A stretch of DNA of 64,000 nucleotides from Acrocarpospora macrocephala (GCF_009687865.1 NZ_BLAE01000031.1:66860-130859), one strand, 5' to 3'. Shown: positions 1-8,820, numbered from the stretch's first letter. The notes: generated by a model from the sequence alone, not told the origin. A program made the numbers and translations.

Positions 1-1260
1 GGTTTTACGGGATTGTGGGCCGCGGTGCTCGCCAAGCGGGAGAACCCCGCGTGCGATGTCGTGCTGGTCGACGCGCACACCGTGGGATTCGGGGCGAGCG
101 GGCGGAACGGCGGCTTCATCTCCGACTCGCTGACGCACGGGCTGGCGCATGGCGTGCATCGCTGGCCTGGGGAGATAGCGCTGCTGCTGGCCCTCGGCCG
201 GGAGAACCTGGCGCAGATCGCGGCGTTCGTCGAGGAACACGCCATCGACGCCGATCTCCGCCTGGTCGGCAAGACCAGCGTCGCCGTCGCGCCGCACCAT
301 GTCGACGAGCTCCGCCGCGCCGAGAAGCGGCACCGCGAGTACGGCGAGGACGTCACCTTCCTCGGCCCCGAGGAGATGCGCGCCGACGTGAACTCGCCGA
401 CCTATCTGGCGGGGCTGCGGATCCGGGGCAACGGCGGGCTGGTCGATCCGGCCCGGCTGGCGTGGGGGATGCTGCGGGTCGCGGGCGATCTGGGTATCCG
501 GATTTATGAGAACACGCCCGTCACCGGGCTGGAGCGATCCGGATCGGCCGTCCGGGCGACCACCGGCCGGGGCGCCGTGACGGCCCGCCAGGTGCTGCTG
601 GCCACCAACGCGTTCCCCGCCCCGCTGCGGCGGCTGCGCAACTTCGTGCTGCCCGTCTGGGACTACGTGCTCGTCACCGAACCGCTGGACGCCGGCCAGC
701 GCGCCGCGCTGAACTGGCCGGACGCCCAGGGCATCACCGATGTGGGCAACCAGTTCCACTACTACCGGCTCACCCGGGACCAGCGCATCCTCTGGGGCGG
801 GTACGACGCCGTCTACAACTTCCGCGGCACCGGAAACGAGCAGCGCCCCGCCTCCCACCAGCTGCTCGCTCAGCACTTTTTCACGACATTTCCCCAGTTG
901 CGGGGTCTGCGCTTCACCCATCGCTGGGGCGGCATGATCGACTCCACCAGCCGTTTCACGCCCTTCTTCGGGACCGCGATGGGCGGGCGGGTGGCGTACG
1001 CGCTGGGGTACACCGGTCTCGGCGTCGGAGCGTCCCGATTCGGGGCATTGGTCGGCCTGGACCTGCTCGCCCGCAGGGACACCCCCAGAACAGGTCTGCG
1101 CATGGTCCGGCGGCACCCCGTGCCGTTCCCGCCGGAGCCCCTGCGCTGGCCGGTGGTCGAGTTCACCCGCCGCGCGCTGGCCCGCGCGGACGCCAACGAG
1201 GGCCGCCGAGGGCCCTGGCTGCGCGCCCTGGACCGTTTCGGCATCGGCTTTGACAGTTGA
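1..1260 (+). CDS. FAD-dependent amine oxidoreductase (DAO family, PuuB-like), 5' truncated
   Basis: The reading frame is open from base 1, and the first codons read GFTGLWAA, the tail of the N-terminal GxGxxG dinucleotide-binding loop. The true start therefore lies left of the window. The motif GASGRNGG near the N-terminus and the C-terminal HRWGGMID and YALGYTGLG segments are typical of the DAO/GlpO-fold flavoproteins related to gamma-glutamylputrescine oxidase. Such enzymes oxidise a secondary or primary amine to an aldehyde with FAD in the cytoplasm. The aldehyde dehydrogenase 19 bp downstream would take the product on to an acid, so a role in polyamine or related amine catabolism is likely. 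The exact substrate cannot be read from sequence. Confidence 0.85.
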   Translation, partial: GFTGLWAAVLAKRENPACDVVLVDAHTVGFGASGRNGGFISDSLTHGLAHGVHRWPGEIALLLALGRENLAQIAAFVEEHAIDADLRLVGKTSVAVAPHHVDELRRAEKRHREYGEDVTFLGPEEMRADVNSPTYLAGLRIRGNGGLVDPARLAWGMLRVAGDLGIRIYENTPVTGLERSGSAVRATTGRGAVTARQVLLATNAFPAPLRRLRNFVLPVWDYVLVTEPLDAGQRAALNWPDAQGITDVGNQFHYYRLTRDQRILWGGYDAVYNFRGTGNEQRPASHQLLAQHFFTTFPQLRGLRFTHRWGGMIDSTSRFTPFFGTAMGGRVAYALGYTGLGVGASRFGALVGLDLLARRDTPRTGLRMVRRHPVPFPPEPLRWPVVEFTRRALARADANEGRRGPWLRALDRFGIGFDS

Positions 1261-1279
1261 ACAGGTAAGGAACCACCCG

Positions 1280-2677
1280 ATGACCATCCTCATCAACCCC
1301 GCCACCGGAGAACCCGTCGACGAGGTCCCTGACAGCACTCCCACCGACGTCGCCGCGGCCGTACGGGCCGGGCGGGACGCCTTCACGCACTGGCGGGACA
1401 CCACCCCCGCCGACCGAGCCCGGCTCCTGCTGCGCCTGGCCGACCTGGTGGAAGCCGACGCCGAGGAGCTGACCCGCCTGGAGGTCGAGGAGACCGGCAA
1501 ACCCGCCGCCGTCTTCCGGGACGGCGAGCTCCCCTTCGCGATCGACAACCTGCGCTTCTTCGCCGGCGCGGCCCGCTCCCTGGACGGCACCGGCGCGGGC
1601 GTGCTCAGCTCCGGCTACACCTCCGCCCTCATCCGCCGCCCGATCGGCGTGATCGGCTCGATCGCCCCCTGGAACTTCCCGTTCATCATGGCCGTCTGGA
1701 AGATCGGCCCCGCCATCGCCGCCGGCAACGCCGTCGTCATCAAACCGGCCCCCGCGACCCCGCGCAGCACGCTCCGCCTCGCCGCCCTGATGGCCGAAGC
1801 GGGCGCCCCCGACGGCCTGCTCCAGGTCGTCACCGGCGGCGCCGGCATCGGCCAGGCCCTGGTCACCGACCCCGGCGTGGACATGGTCGGCGTCACCGGC
1901 TCCACCGCCACCGGCCGCGCCGTCATGCGCGGCGCCGTGGACGGCCTCAAGCGGGTCCACCTCGAACTGGGCGGCAAGGCCCCCGCCCTCGTCTTCGACG
2001 ACGCCTCGCTGGCGGACATGGCCTTCGGCGTCACCATGGGCGCCACGTACAACACCGGCCAGGACTGCACCGCCGCCACCCGCGTCTACATCGCCAGATC
2101 CCGCTACGACGAAGCGCTGGAGGCCCTGCACGCCGCCATGGAACAGGTCAGGCCCGGCGACCCCTGGTCCGACGAGACCGACATCGGCCCGCTCATCTCG
2201 GCCGCCCACCGCGACCGCGTCCACGGCTTCGTCACCCGCGCCTCCGGCCGCGTGCTCCTCGGCGGCAAGCCCATCGACGCCCCCGGCTTCTACTACCCGC
2301 CCACCCTGATCGCGGACGCCGACCAGGCCAGCGAGATCGTGCAGGGCGAGATCTTCGGCCCGGTCCTGGTGGCGCTGCCCTTCGACTCCGAGGAGGAGGC
2401 CGTCCGCCTGGCCAACGACACTCCCTACGGCCTGGCCTCCTCCATCTGGTCGGCGGACGTCGCGCGCGCCCTGCGCGTCGCCCACCAGCTCGACGTCGGC
2501 GTCACGTGGATCAACGATCACCTGCCCATCGCCTCCGAGGCCCCGCACGGCGGCGTCAAGGGCAGCGGCTTCGGCAAGGACATGAGCCAGGAGGCGGTCC
2601 AGGAGTACTCCGTGGTCCGCCATCTCATGATCAAACACGCCGCCCCGGAGGCCAGGGACTCCTTCAGGCCCGCCTGA
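1280..2677 (+). CDS. NAD(P)-dependent aldehyde dehydrogenase, gamma-aminobutyraldehyde type
   Basis: A 465-residue ALDH-superfamily enzyme that oxidises an aldehyde to a carboxylate in the cytoplasm. Visible motifs are PWNF (131-134), the general-base segment ELGGK (229-233) and catalytic Cys263 in GQDCTAATR. GQDC rather than GQ(V/I)C is characteristic of the aminobutyraldehyde dehydrogenase branch (PatD-like). ATG 1280 is chosen because AGGTAAGGA precedes it at good spacing; an in-frame TTG at 1250 would overlap the upstream gene. It is probably co-transcribed with the amine oxidase, forming a two-step amine-to-acid route. Substrate assignment is by family resemblance only. Confidence 0.87.
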   Translation: MTILINPATGEPVDEVPDSTPTDVAAAVRAGRDAFTHWRDTTPADRARLLLRLADLVEADAEELTRLEVEETGKPAAVFRDGELPFAIDNLRFFAGAARSLDGTGAGVLSSGYTSALIRRPIGVIGSIAPWNFPFIMAVWKIGPAIAAGNAVVIKPAPATPRSTLRLAALMAEAGAPDGLLQVVTGGAGIGQALVTDPGVDMVGVTGSTATGRAVMRGAVDGLKRVHLELGGKAPALVFDDASLADMAFGVTMGATYNTGQDCTAATRVYIARSRYDEALEALHAAMEQVRPGDPWSDETDIGPLISAAHRDRVHGFVTRASGRVLLGGKPIDAPGFYYPPTLIADADQASEIVQGEIFGPVLVALPFDSEEEAVRLANDTPYGLASSIWSADVARALRVAHQLDVGVTWINDHLPIASEAPHGGVKGSGFGKDMSQEAVQEYSVVRHLMIKHAAPEARDSFRPA

Positions 2678-2701
2678 GCGCAGAACCTTGTTCCGTTATG
2701 C

Positions 2702-2715
2702 AACAAGCGCTTGGT
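2702..2715. promoter_or_regulatory. KstR2-type operator, AACAAGCGCTTGGT
   Basis: The 14-mer fits the pattern AnCAAGnnCTTGnT at every fixed position, which I recall as the mycobacterial KstR2 motif. It lies between the aldehyde dehydrogenase stop and the TetR gene, about 75 bp before the regulator's start, so autoregulation is the simplest reading. Confidence 0.6.
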
Positions 2716-2760
2716 CGCAGGTGGAACATGGGGTGAGCAGGCGACTCGCCGCAGGTTACG

Positions 2761-2778
2761 CGAACAGGCCATTGTTCG
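2761..2778. repeat. Inverted repeat CGAACA-N6-TGTTCG
   Basis: Perfect 6-bp arms (2761-2766 and 2773-2778) separated by 6 bp, ending 11 bp before the regulator's ATG. It could be a second operator half-site pair or part of the 5' untranslated region. No function is shown. Confidence 0.35.
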
Positions 2779-2789
2779 AAAGGCTCATA

Positions 2790-3476
2790 ATGGAGCACGT
2801 GAATCAGCGAAAGAGCACGACCACGGTCAAGCGTCAGACCGGGGGCAGGCGGGGCACCAGCATGGCCGGCGCCGTTTCCGAGCGCCGGGACCACCTGGTG
2901 AAACTCGCCGCGGAGCTCTTCGCGCGCAAGGGCTTCCAGGCGACCACCGTCCGGCAGATCGCCGAGGAGGCGGGCATCCTGTCCGGGAGTCTCTACCATC
3001 ACTTCGACTCCAAGGAGGCGATCGTCGACGAGGTGCTGCGCACGTTCCTCGAAGACCTCATCGCCCGCTACCGGGCCGCCCTGCACTCGGACGGCGATCC
3101 GCGCGCGGTCCTGTCGGAGATGGTCAGGATCGGGTTCGGCACCCTCGAGCTGCACCGCGCCGCGATCACCGTCATGCAGAACGACTGGAGCTACCTGCGC
3201 TCGCTTCCCGACAACCGCTTCGACTACCTGGTGAAGGCCGAGGACGAGGTCGAGCGCATGTGGATCGAGCAGATCAAGCGCGGCCAGGCCGTCGGGCAGG
3301 TCCGCGGCGACGTCGACCCCAAGCTGACCTACCGGATGATCCGCGACACCATCTGGGTGGCCGTGCGCTGGTTCCGCCCCGGCGGGCGGCTCAACACGGC
3401 CGGGCTGGCCGAGCACTACGTCAAGGTCCTGTTCGACGGGCTCGCGACCGGGGACCGGACCAGCCAGCAGGCATGA
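2790..3476 (+). CDS. TetR-family transcriptional regulator, KstR2-like
   Basis: A 228-residue TetR repressor. The N-terminal HTH contains LAAELFARKGFQATTVRQIA followed by AGILSGSLYHHFDSKE and IVDEVLR, which closely resembles KstR2 of mycobacteria, the repressor of late (C/D-ring) steroid catabolism. ATG 2790 is preferred: AAAGG precedes it, and upstream in-frame codons run through the palindromes. A later ATG at 2862 would also retain the HTH. The stop overlaps the next gene's start (ATGA). A KstR2-type palindrome lies upstream. Control of the adjacent amine genes or of a distant steroid gene set are both possible; KstR2 itself responds to a CoA thioester. Confidence 0.8.
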   Translation: MEHVNQRKSTTTVKRQTGGRRGTSMAGAVSERRDHLVKLAAELFARKGFQATTVRQIAEEAGILSGSLYHHFDSKEAIVDEVLRTFLEDLIARYRAALHSDGDPRAVLSEMVRIGFGTLELHRAAITVMQNDWSYLRSLPDNRFDYLVKAEDEVERMWIEQIKRGQAVGQVRGDVDPKLTYRMIRDTIWVAVRWFRPGGRLNTAGLAEHYVKVLFDGLATGDRTSQQA

Positions 3477-4150
3477 GCATCATCGAGGCCGTGCGGGGGG
3501 CGCTGGCCGAGGTCGCCGACCCGGTCAAGGCGCCCGCGATGCGCGCGTACATGAAGTCGGAGTTGCCGTTTCTCGGGGTGCAGTCGGGGCCGCGCCGTAC
3601 CGCGCTGAAGAAGGTGTTCGCGGGGCACCGGCTGGGTTCGGCGCCGGAGTGGCGCAAGGCCGTGCTGACGTTATGGCGGGAGGCCGAGTATCGCGAGGAG
3701 CGGTATGCGGCGATCGAGCTGACCGGGTCGCGGCTCTACCGCGACTGGCAGACGCTCTACACGCTGCCCATGTACGAGGAGATGATCGTCACCGGGGCCT
3801 GGTGGGACCTGGTGGACGAACTGGCCGTGCATCGTATCGGGACGCTGCTGCGGCTGTTCCCGGACACGATGAAGGTCACCATGCTGGAGTGGGCGCGGGA
3901 TCCCGATCTGTGGAAGCGCCGCACCTCGATCCTGTGCCAGAACACCTTCAAGGACAGGACCGACCTGGGGCTGCTCTACGCGTGCATCGAGCCGAGCCTG
4001 TCGGATACGGAGTTCTTCGCCAGGAAGGCCATCGGCTGGGCGTTGCGCGAATACGCCAAGACCGATCCGCGGGAGGTCGTGCGTTACGTGAACAACCACG
4101 GCATCAGCGGGCTTTCCCGGCGGGAGGCGCTTAAGAACGTGGCGGAATAG
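3473..4150 (+). CDS. AlkD-like DNA glycosylase (HEAT-repeat DNA alkylation repair)
   Basis: A 225-residue protein that matches the AlkD family in length and all-helical HEAT-like layout. AlkD enzymes excise positively charged alkylpurines such as N7- and N3-methylpurines without flipping the base. The signature TGAWWDLVDELA (Trp111, Asp115) corresponds to the catalytic Trp/Asp region, and GWALREYAK carries the second conserved Trp (189). The ATG overlaps the TetR stop by four bases, so the two are translationally coupled. A functional link between them is not obvious. Confidence 0.85.
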   Translation: MSIIEAVRGALAEVADPVKAPAMRAYMKSELPFLGVQSGPRRTALKKVFAGHRLGSAPEWRKAVLTLWREAEYREERYAAIELTGSRLYRDWQTLYTLPMYEEMIVTGAWWDLVDELAVHRIGTLLRLFPDTMKVTMLEWARDPDLWKRRTSILCQNTFKDRTDLGLLYACIEPSLSDTEFFARKAIGWALREYAKTDPREVVRYVNNHGISGLSRREALKNVAE

Positions 4151-4154
4151 GGAC

Positions 4155-4183
4155 GGCTCGCGCGCCCCGAATACGCGCGAGCC
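4155..4183. terminator. Bidirectional hairpin terminator
   Basis: Perfect 10-bp stem (GGCTCGCGCG at 4155-4164, complement at 4174-4183) with a 9-nt loop, centred in the 44-bp gap between two convergent genes. There is no strong T-run, as is common in GC-rich actinomycetes. Confidence 0.75.
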
Positions 4184-4194
4184 GGGCCGGATGA

Positions 4195-5607
4195 TCAGAC
4201 GCTGGGCACGGTGTCCACCCAGCGCGTCGAGGCGGACCGGTAGGAGTTGACCCGGTTGAGGACCTCGGTGGGCGCGACGACTTCGTTCTTGGAGTGGTAG
4301 AACCAGTCGACCTGCTGGACGTACGTGCGGGGGGTCGAGCTGCCGAGCAGGCCGCCGCTGATGAACCACAGGTTGAAGTTCACCGACTGGACCGTCTCGG
4401 GGTAGTAGATGTCACCGTGCGTCGCGAAGAGCGCGCCGTCGATGTAGTACTTGATCTGGCCGCCGGAGACCTGGAGGACCAGGTCGTGCCAGCCGTCGTA
4501 GCTGATGCGGTTCTCGGTGTGCACGTTGACCGCCAGCCAGGGTTCGTTGCGGTAGGTCTCCCAGGAGGTGGCGTACATGATGTTGGCGGGCTCGCCCCAG
4601 CCGCCGTTGGGCAGATACTCGAAGTCCTGCTCGCTGTAGTTCGGGTCGAGGTCCTGGTTGAGCGGCGTGATCGTGAAGAAGGTCTGCACGATGTGGTCGC
4701 CGTCGGGGCCGCTGATCGGGGCGTCGGAGAATTTGACGCGGGCCGCGTAGGTGCCCTCCAGGAACTTGCGCTGGTGCAGCACTTCGGACTGCTGGGTGCC
4801 GGCCGAGGTGCCGTCGGTGACCGACTTGAGCTGGAGCGCCTTGTTGGTGCCCGAGACGACGGGGAAGGAGATGTTCCCCTGCGGCCAGGTCGCTCCGGGG
4901 ATGCCGGGGCCGCCCTGGTTGGTGCGGATGGTCCAGTTGTGTGCGCTGATGGTGCTGTCGTTGGCGTCGGTGTAGTTGAAGTCGTCGAACACCACGCCGG
5001 AGCCGCCCGGCGGGGGACCGCTCGGCGAGGGCGACGGCGACGGAGACGGGGACGGCGATGGGTTGCCGCCGGTCGGCGCGGTGCCCCAGAGCAGGGTGCC
5101 GTTCTGGTAGACGGTCACCTTCGTCCAATCGATGTACGAGGTGTTCGTCCCGAAGGAGTAGTCGTCGCTCTGGGTGATGCGCTGCCAGTCGGCGCGGTAG
5201 AAACGCAGCTGCATGTCACCGGACTGGGCGCCGGTGGCCAGGGTGCCGGAGGTGAAGCCGACTTCCAGGTAGCGGTCGGCGGTGGCCGTGCCGGGCGAGA
5301 TGGCGCCGAAGGTGCCGGTGACCGTGGAACAGGACACGACCGCCCAGGAGCAGGCGAAGCGGTACTGCTGCGAGGCGGAGTCGGCCTTGAAGTAGTAGCG
5401 GATCTTGAGGCCGCTCAGCGGGATCGCGGTGGTGCCGTTGTTGATCAGGTTGAACCAGGGTTCGACCTGGTCGGCGGTGACGCCGGAGGCGCTGGTCTTG
5501 TACTGCAAGCGGACGGATGTCGCGGCGTCGGCCGGGAGGGCGACCAGGCCGATGAGGGCGAGAGCGGACACCAGTCCGCCGGCTAACCACTTCTTTCTGG
5601 ACAACAT
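4195..5607 (-). CDS. Secreted polysaccharide hydrolase: CBM3 plus GH16-like domain
   Basis: 470 residues. The Sec signal peptide ends near residue 28 (ALPADA|ATS). Residues about 30-175 are a family-3-like carbohydrate-binding module (GVTADQVEPWFNLINNG, LKIRYYF). A (Ser-Pro)n linker at about 183-197 joins it to a catalytic-looking domain whose segment SEQDFEYLPNGGWGE fits the GH16 E-x-D-x-E pattern (Glu326, Asp328, Glu330). It would bind and cut an extracellular beta-glucan or similar polymer. It starts 31 bp after the GH20 stop with AAAGGAAG upstream, so it may be the last gene of the chitobiose-type operon. Family assignment rests on this motif and could be wrong; a hairpin follows the stop. 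Confidence 0.68.
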   Translation of the reverse strand: MLSRKKWLAGGLVSALALIGLVALPADAATSVRLQYKTSASGVTADQVEPWFNLINNGTTAIPLSGLKIRYYFKADSASQQYRFACSWAVVSCSTVTGTFGAISPGTATADRYLEVGFTSGTLATGAQSGDMQLRFYRADWQRITQSDDYSFGTNTSYIDWTKVTVYQNGTLLWGTAPTGGNPSPSPSPSPSPSPSGPPPGGSGVVFDDFNYTDANDSTISAHNWTIRTNQGGPGIPGATWPQGNISFPVVSGTNKALQLKSVTDGTSAGTQQSEVLHQRKFLEGTYAARVKFSDAPISGPDGDHIVQTFFTITPLNQDLDPNYSEQDFEYLPNGGWGEPANIMYATSWETYRNEPWLAVNVHTENRISYDGWHDLVLQVSGGQIKYYIDGALFATHGDIYYPETVQSVNFNLWFISGGLLGSSTPRTYVQQVDWFYHSKNEVVAPTEVLNRVNSYRSASTRWVDTVPSV

Positions 5608-5638
5608 TCTTCCTTTCGGTGTACGAATCCCCCGAGGT

Positions 5639-6928
5639 CTACGGAATGAGCGGCCCGATATGGATGCCCTGGGCGGCCAGCCGGGCCAGGTGCGGGTCGA
5701 GCCGCCGGAGGAAGTCCGGGTAGTCCTGGGGGGAGCCCCAGGCCACTTCGGCGAAGGCGCACAGGCGGGGGAAGGTCTGGCGCTCGACGTCGTCGGGGGT
5801 GGGCATGTATTCGGTCCAGAGCTGCGCTTGCACGCCGAGGATCCGGCCGTCCGCTCCGGGTGGGGCGGGGGGTGGGTCGAAGTGGTATGCGTCGGACAGC
5901 GTGAGGACCCGGTCGGGGGCGAAGGGGCCCGGCTGGAATTCGACGGGGTAGTCGAGATATGTCCGGGTATGTGGGGCTAGGACGACGTCGCGGCCTTCGA
6001 GGGCGGCGAGCGGGCCGCTCTGCTCGTCGAGCCAGGTCATCGTGGTCGCGCCGGGAGGGCCGTCCGCTTTCTCGTGCCAGTAGACGAGGCGGCGTCCTCG
6101 GCGCTGGAGGTGCTCGGCCATCCTCGTCATGATCCAGCTCCTGGCCGCGTGCGCGCCGGGGAGCCCGAGTTCGCGGATACGCTCCTGGGCGCGGGGGGTT
6201 CTCTCCCATTCGCCGGGACGGCATTCGTCCCCGCCCACATGCACGTACTGATCCGGAAATATCTCGATAACTTCGTCCAGCACCTCCTCGAAGAAGGTGA
6301 TCGTGGACTCTTCCAGGTTGAGCGTGTGCGGGCTGATTCCCCAGGCGTCCCACACCGGCAGCTGGCGGGAGGGGTCGTTGCCCAGATGCGGATACGCGGC
6401 GAGCGCGGCCTGGACATGACCCGGGAGCCCGATCTCGGGGACGATCCGGACAAACCTCTCCGACGCGTACGCGACGAGCTCCCGGATGTCGTCGTGCGTG
6501 TAATGATCGCCGGACACCTCGGTGAGCCGGGGGTGCCGCTTGATCTCCAGGCGCCAGCCTTGATCGTCGCTCAGGTGCAGCTGGAGCACGTTGAGCTTGT
6601 GCAGGGCCAGCAGGTCGATCAATCTGCGGATGAAGTCCGTCGGCATGAAATGCCGGGCGACGTCCAGCATGAGGCCGCGCCAGGGGTACTTGGGGCGGTC
6701 CTCGATCGTGGCGTGGGGGAGCGCGTCGCCGTATAGGGCGAGGGTTTGGCGGGCGTAGAAGTGGCCCGCGTCGCCTCCGGCGGTGAGGTCGACGCCCGTG
6801 GGGGATATTTCCAGACGGTAGCCTTCCTGTCCGAGTGTTGGGTCTGGTGGTGCGAGCCGGACACGCTCAGGGTCGTACGCGACAGTGCCCCCGAGAACGG
6901 CCAGTTTCCTGGGCCGCGGAATTATCAC
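5639..6928 (-). CDS. Cytoplasmic beta-N-acetylhexosaminidase (GH20)
   Basis: 429 residues without signal peptide. After a short N-terminal domain comes the GH20 barrel: YPWRGLMLDVARHF, NVLQLHLSDDQGWRLEI and the catalytic pair Asp234-Glu235 in HVGGDECRPGEW. GH20 enzymes use substrate-assisted catalysis to remove terminal GlcNAc. Cytoplasmic location and position 18 bp after two sugar permeases point to hydrolysis of imported N,N'-diacetylchitobiose to GlcNAc, as proposed for DasD in Streptomyces. The start is GTG 6928 with GAGAGGGA upstream. The dasABC-dasD order of Streptomyces is conserved here. Confidence 0.88.
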   Translation of the reverse strand: MIIPRPRKLAVLGGTVAYDPERVRLAPPDPTLGQEGYRLEISPTGVDLTAGGDAGHFYARQTLALYGDALPHATIEDRPKYPWRGLMLDVARHFMPTDFIRRLIDLLALHKLNVLQLHLSDDQGWRLEIKRHPRLTEVSGDHYTHDDIRELVAYASERFVRIVPEIGLPGHVQAALAAYPHLGNDPSRQLPVWDAWGISPHTLNLEESTITFFEEVLDEVIEIFPDQYVHVGGDECRPGEWERTPRAQERIRELGLPGAHAARSWIMTRMAEHLQRRGRRLVYWHEKADGPPGATTMTWLDEQSGPLAALEGRDVVLAPHTRTYLDYPVEFQPGPFAPDRVLTLSDAYHFDPPPAPPGADGRILGVQAQLWTEYMPTPDDVERQTFPRLCAFAEVAWGSPQDYPDFLRRLDPHLARLAAQGIHIGPLIP

Positions 6929-6946
6929 GTGGAGATCCCTCTCAGG

Positions 6947-7771
6947 TCAGCCCTTGATCGCGCCGGCGGTGAACCCGGAGGTCACCCGGCGCTGCAGGAG
7001 GAGGAAGATGAGCAGGACAGGCAGCATGAAGAGGGTGGCGGCGGCCATCGTGGCGCCCCAGTCCGTGCCGAAGATGTTGCTGAACGACGACAGCCAGACC
7101 GGCAGGGTGCGGTCGTCCTGGTTCTTGATGATCAGCGCGTTCGCGAAGGCGAACTCATTCCACGCGGTGATGAACCCGAACAGGGAGGTGGACATCAGGC
7201 CCGGCGCGAGGAGCGGGAAGACGACCCGGCGGAACGCGACCAACCGGCTCGCGCCGTCCATCTGGGCGGCTTCCTCCAGCTCCGGCGGGATCGCCGCGAG
7301 GAAGCCCCGGAGCGTGACGATCGTGAACGGAAGCGTCGTCATGAAGTAGATCAGGCTGAGCATGGACAGCTTGTCGAGCATGCCGGTGTCGCGGGCGATG
7401 ATGAACATCGAGATCAGCAGCGCCTCCCAGGGCGCCATCTGGGCGATGAAGACCATCAGGATGAAGCCGCGCCGTCCCCGCCACCGCATCCGCGCCACCG
7501 CGAACGCGGCGAGCAGCGCGACGACCAGGGCGGCCAGGACCGCGCTGACGGTCACCAGCAGGCTGTTACGCCAGAACAACCCGAATCCGTCGGCGTTCAC
7601 GGCGGTGGCGAAATGCTCGAGCGTGGGGTTCGCAGGCCAGAACGTTGGGGTGTCGGCCTGGATGTCCTTCGTGGGTTTGAACGCGGTCAGCACCATCCAG
7701 TAGACGGGGAAGACCGAGACGATCAGGACCGACAGGGCGGCCAGGGTGAGCGGGAGGCGCCGGAGTCTCAC
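6947..7771 (-). CDS. dasC: ABC sugar permease, MalG/DasC type
   Basis: 274 residues with about six membrane segments. The cytoplasmic EAA loop EEAAQMDGASRLVAFRRVVF contacts the ATPase. It is the second permease of a CUT1-class importer. It starts at GTG 7771, overlapping the stop of the first permease (GTGA), so the two subunits are translationally coupled. No ATPase gene lies in the operon; DasABC-type systems share MsiK encoded elsewhere. Neighbours suggest chitobiose or another chito-oligosaccharide as substrate. Confidence 0.82.
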   Translation of the reverse strand: MRLRRLPLTLAALSVLIVSVFPVYWMVLTAFKPTKDIQADTPTFWPANPTLEHFATAVNADGFGLFWRNSLLVTVSAVLAALVVALLAAFAVARMRWRGRRGFILMVFIAQMAPWEALLISMFIIARDTGMLDKLSMLSLIYFMTTLPFTIVTLRGFLAAIPPELEEAAQMDGASRLVAFRRVVFPLLAPGLMSTSLFGFITAWNEFAFANALIIKNQDDRTLPVWLSSFSNIFGTDWGATMAAATLFMLPVLLIFLLLQRRVTSGFTAGAIKG

Positions 7772-8751
7772 AGCTGGTCTCCTTTCGTGTGGTCTCCTTC
7801 GTGCCGGAGCATCCGCCGCAGGTGCGTGATCAGGGCGGCGACCAGGATCAGGACGGTCAGCGTGGAGATGGCCGCGCCCAGGTCGTATTTATGGAGGGAT
7901 TGGGCGATCTGGTAGGCGTACACGGGGAGGGTGGTGGTCGCGCCGTCCGGGCCGCCGCGGCTGATCGCCCAGATCTGGGCGAAACACTTGAACACCCAGA
8001 TCACCTCGAGGGAGGTGATCAGCCCGAACAGCGGGCGCAGGATCGGGAAGGTGACATTTCTGAATATCTGCCATCCGGTCGCGCCGTCGATCCGCGCGGA
8101 TTCGTAGAGCTCCGCCGGAATCGTGGTCAGTCCCGCGTACAGGGTGAGCGCCGCGAACGGCACCGACTGCCAGACGACGACCACCACCAGGATGACGAAC
8201 GTGGACGTGCCGTCCGCGAACCAGGGGTAACCCCGGAAGGACTCGAGACCGAGCGTGGCCAGCAGCCAGTTGACCACGCCCAGCCTCGACTGGAACAACC
8301 ACTGGAAGATGGTGGTCGCCGCCAGAACCGGCGTCGCCCAGGTGAGCACCAGGCCACTCATCACGGCCAGCCGCAGGCGTTTCCGCAGCCGGGCGATCAT
8401 CAACGCGACGAGGGTGGAGATCACCATGATCGCGGCGACGTTCACGGCCGTCCACAGGAGGGTCCGCCAGACCACCGACCAGAACTCGTCGCTGCCGAGG
8501 ACCTCCTGGTAGTTCTCCAGACCGACGAAGGCCGCCCCGCCACGGATCAGCTCGCCGGTCCGGAAGTGCTGGAAAGAGATCACCACACTGCGCAGCAGCG
8601 GGTAGAGCAGGAGATACGCGGCCCCGAGCACGGTGGGGGCGACTAGCAGATACGGCCATAATCCGGCCATCCGGGATCGTCCCGGGCTCCGCCGGGTGAG
8701 CGGCGGCGCGGGACTTTCCTGGCGGGGGGCGACCACGGGCGGTGCGGACAC
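7768..8751 (-). CDS. dasB: ABC sugar permease, MalF/DasB type
   Basis: 327 residues from GTG 8751, chosen because GAGGAAG lies just upstream; the frame continues open to 8853, but that part is Pro/Arg-rich and crosses a strong hairpin. About six membrane helices begin at AGLWPYLLVAPTV. The EAA loop reads ELYESARIDGATGWQIFRNV. It is the first permease of the CUT1 importer with the downstream permease and the upstream binding lipoprotein. Unlike the other junctions in this operon, the gap to the binding-protein gene is long (167 bp) and structured. Confidence 0.82.
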   Translation of the reverse strand: MSAPPVVAPRQESPAPPLTRRSPGRSRMAGLWPYLLVAPTVLGAAYLLLYPLLRSVVISFQHFRTGELIRGGAAFVGLENYQEVLGSDEFWSVVWRTLLWTAVNVAAIMVISTLVALMIARLRKRLRLAVMSGLVLTWATPVLAATTIFQWLFQSRLGVVNWLLATLGLESFRGYPWFADGTSTFVILVVVVVWQSVPFAALTLYAGLTTIPAELYESARIDGATGWQIFRNVTFPILRPLFGLITSLEVIWVFKCFAQIWAISRGGPDGATTTLPVYAYQIAQSLHKYDLGAAISTLTVLILVAALITHLRRMLRHEGDHTKGDQL

Positions 8752-8792
8752 GGGCTTCCTCGGAAGGTCGTGGGGAGCATGGGTGGGAGGGT

Positions 8793-8820
8793 CGGCCCAC
8801 CTTTCGGGAAGGGTGGGCCG
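8793..8820 (-). promoter_or_regulatory. Strong intercistronic hairpin between dasA-like and dasB-like genes
   Basis: CGGCCCACCTTT (8793-8804) pairs with AAGGGTGGGCCG (8809-8820) around a 4-nt loop, a 12-bp stem with one G-T wobble on this strand. It lies in the transcribed gap between the binding-protein and permease genes. It may stabilise the dasA message or act as a partial terminator, so that the binding protein is made in excess of the permeases. Confidence 0.6.
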
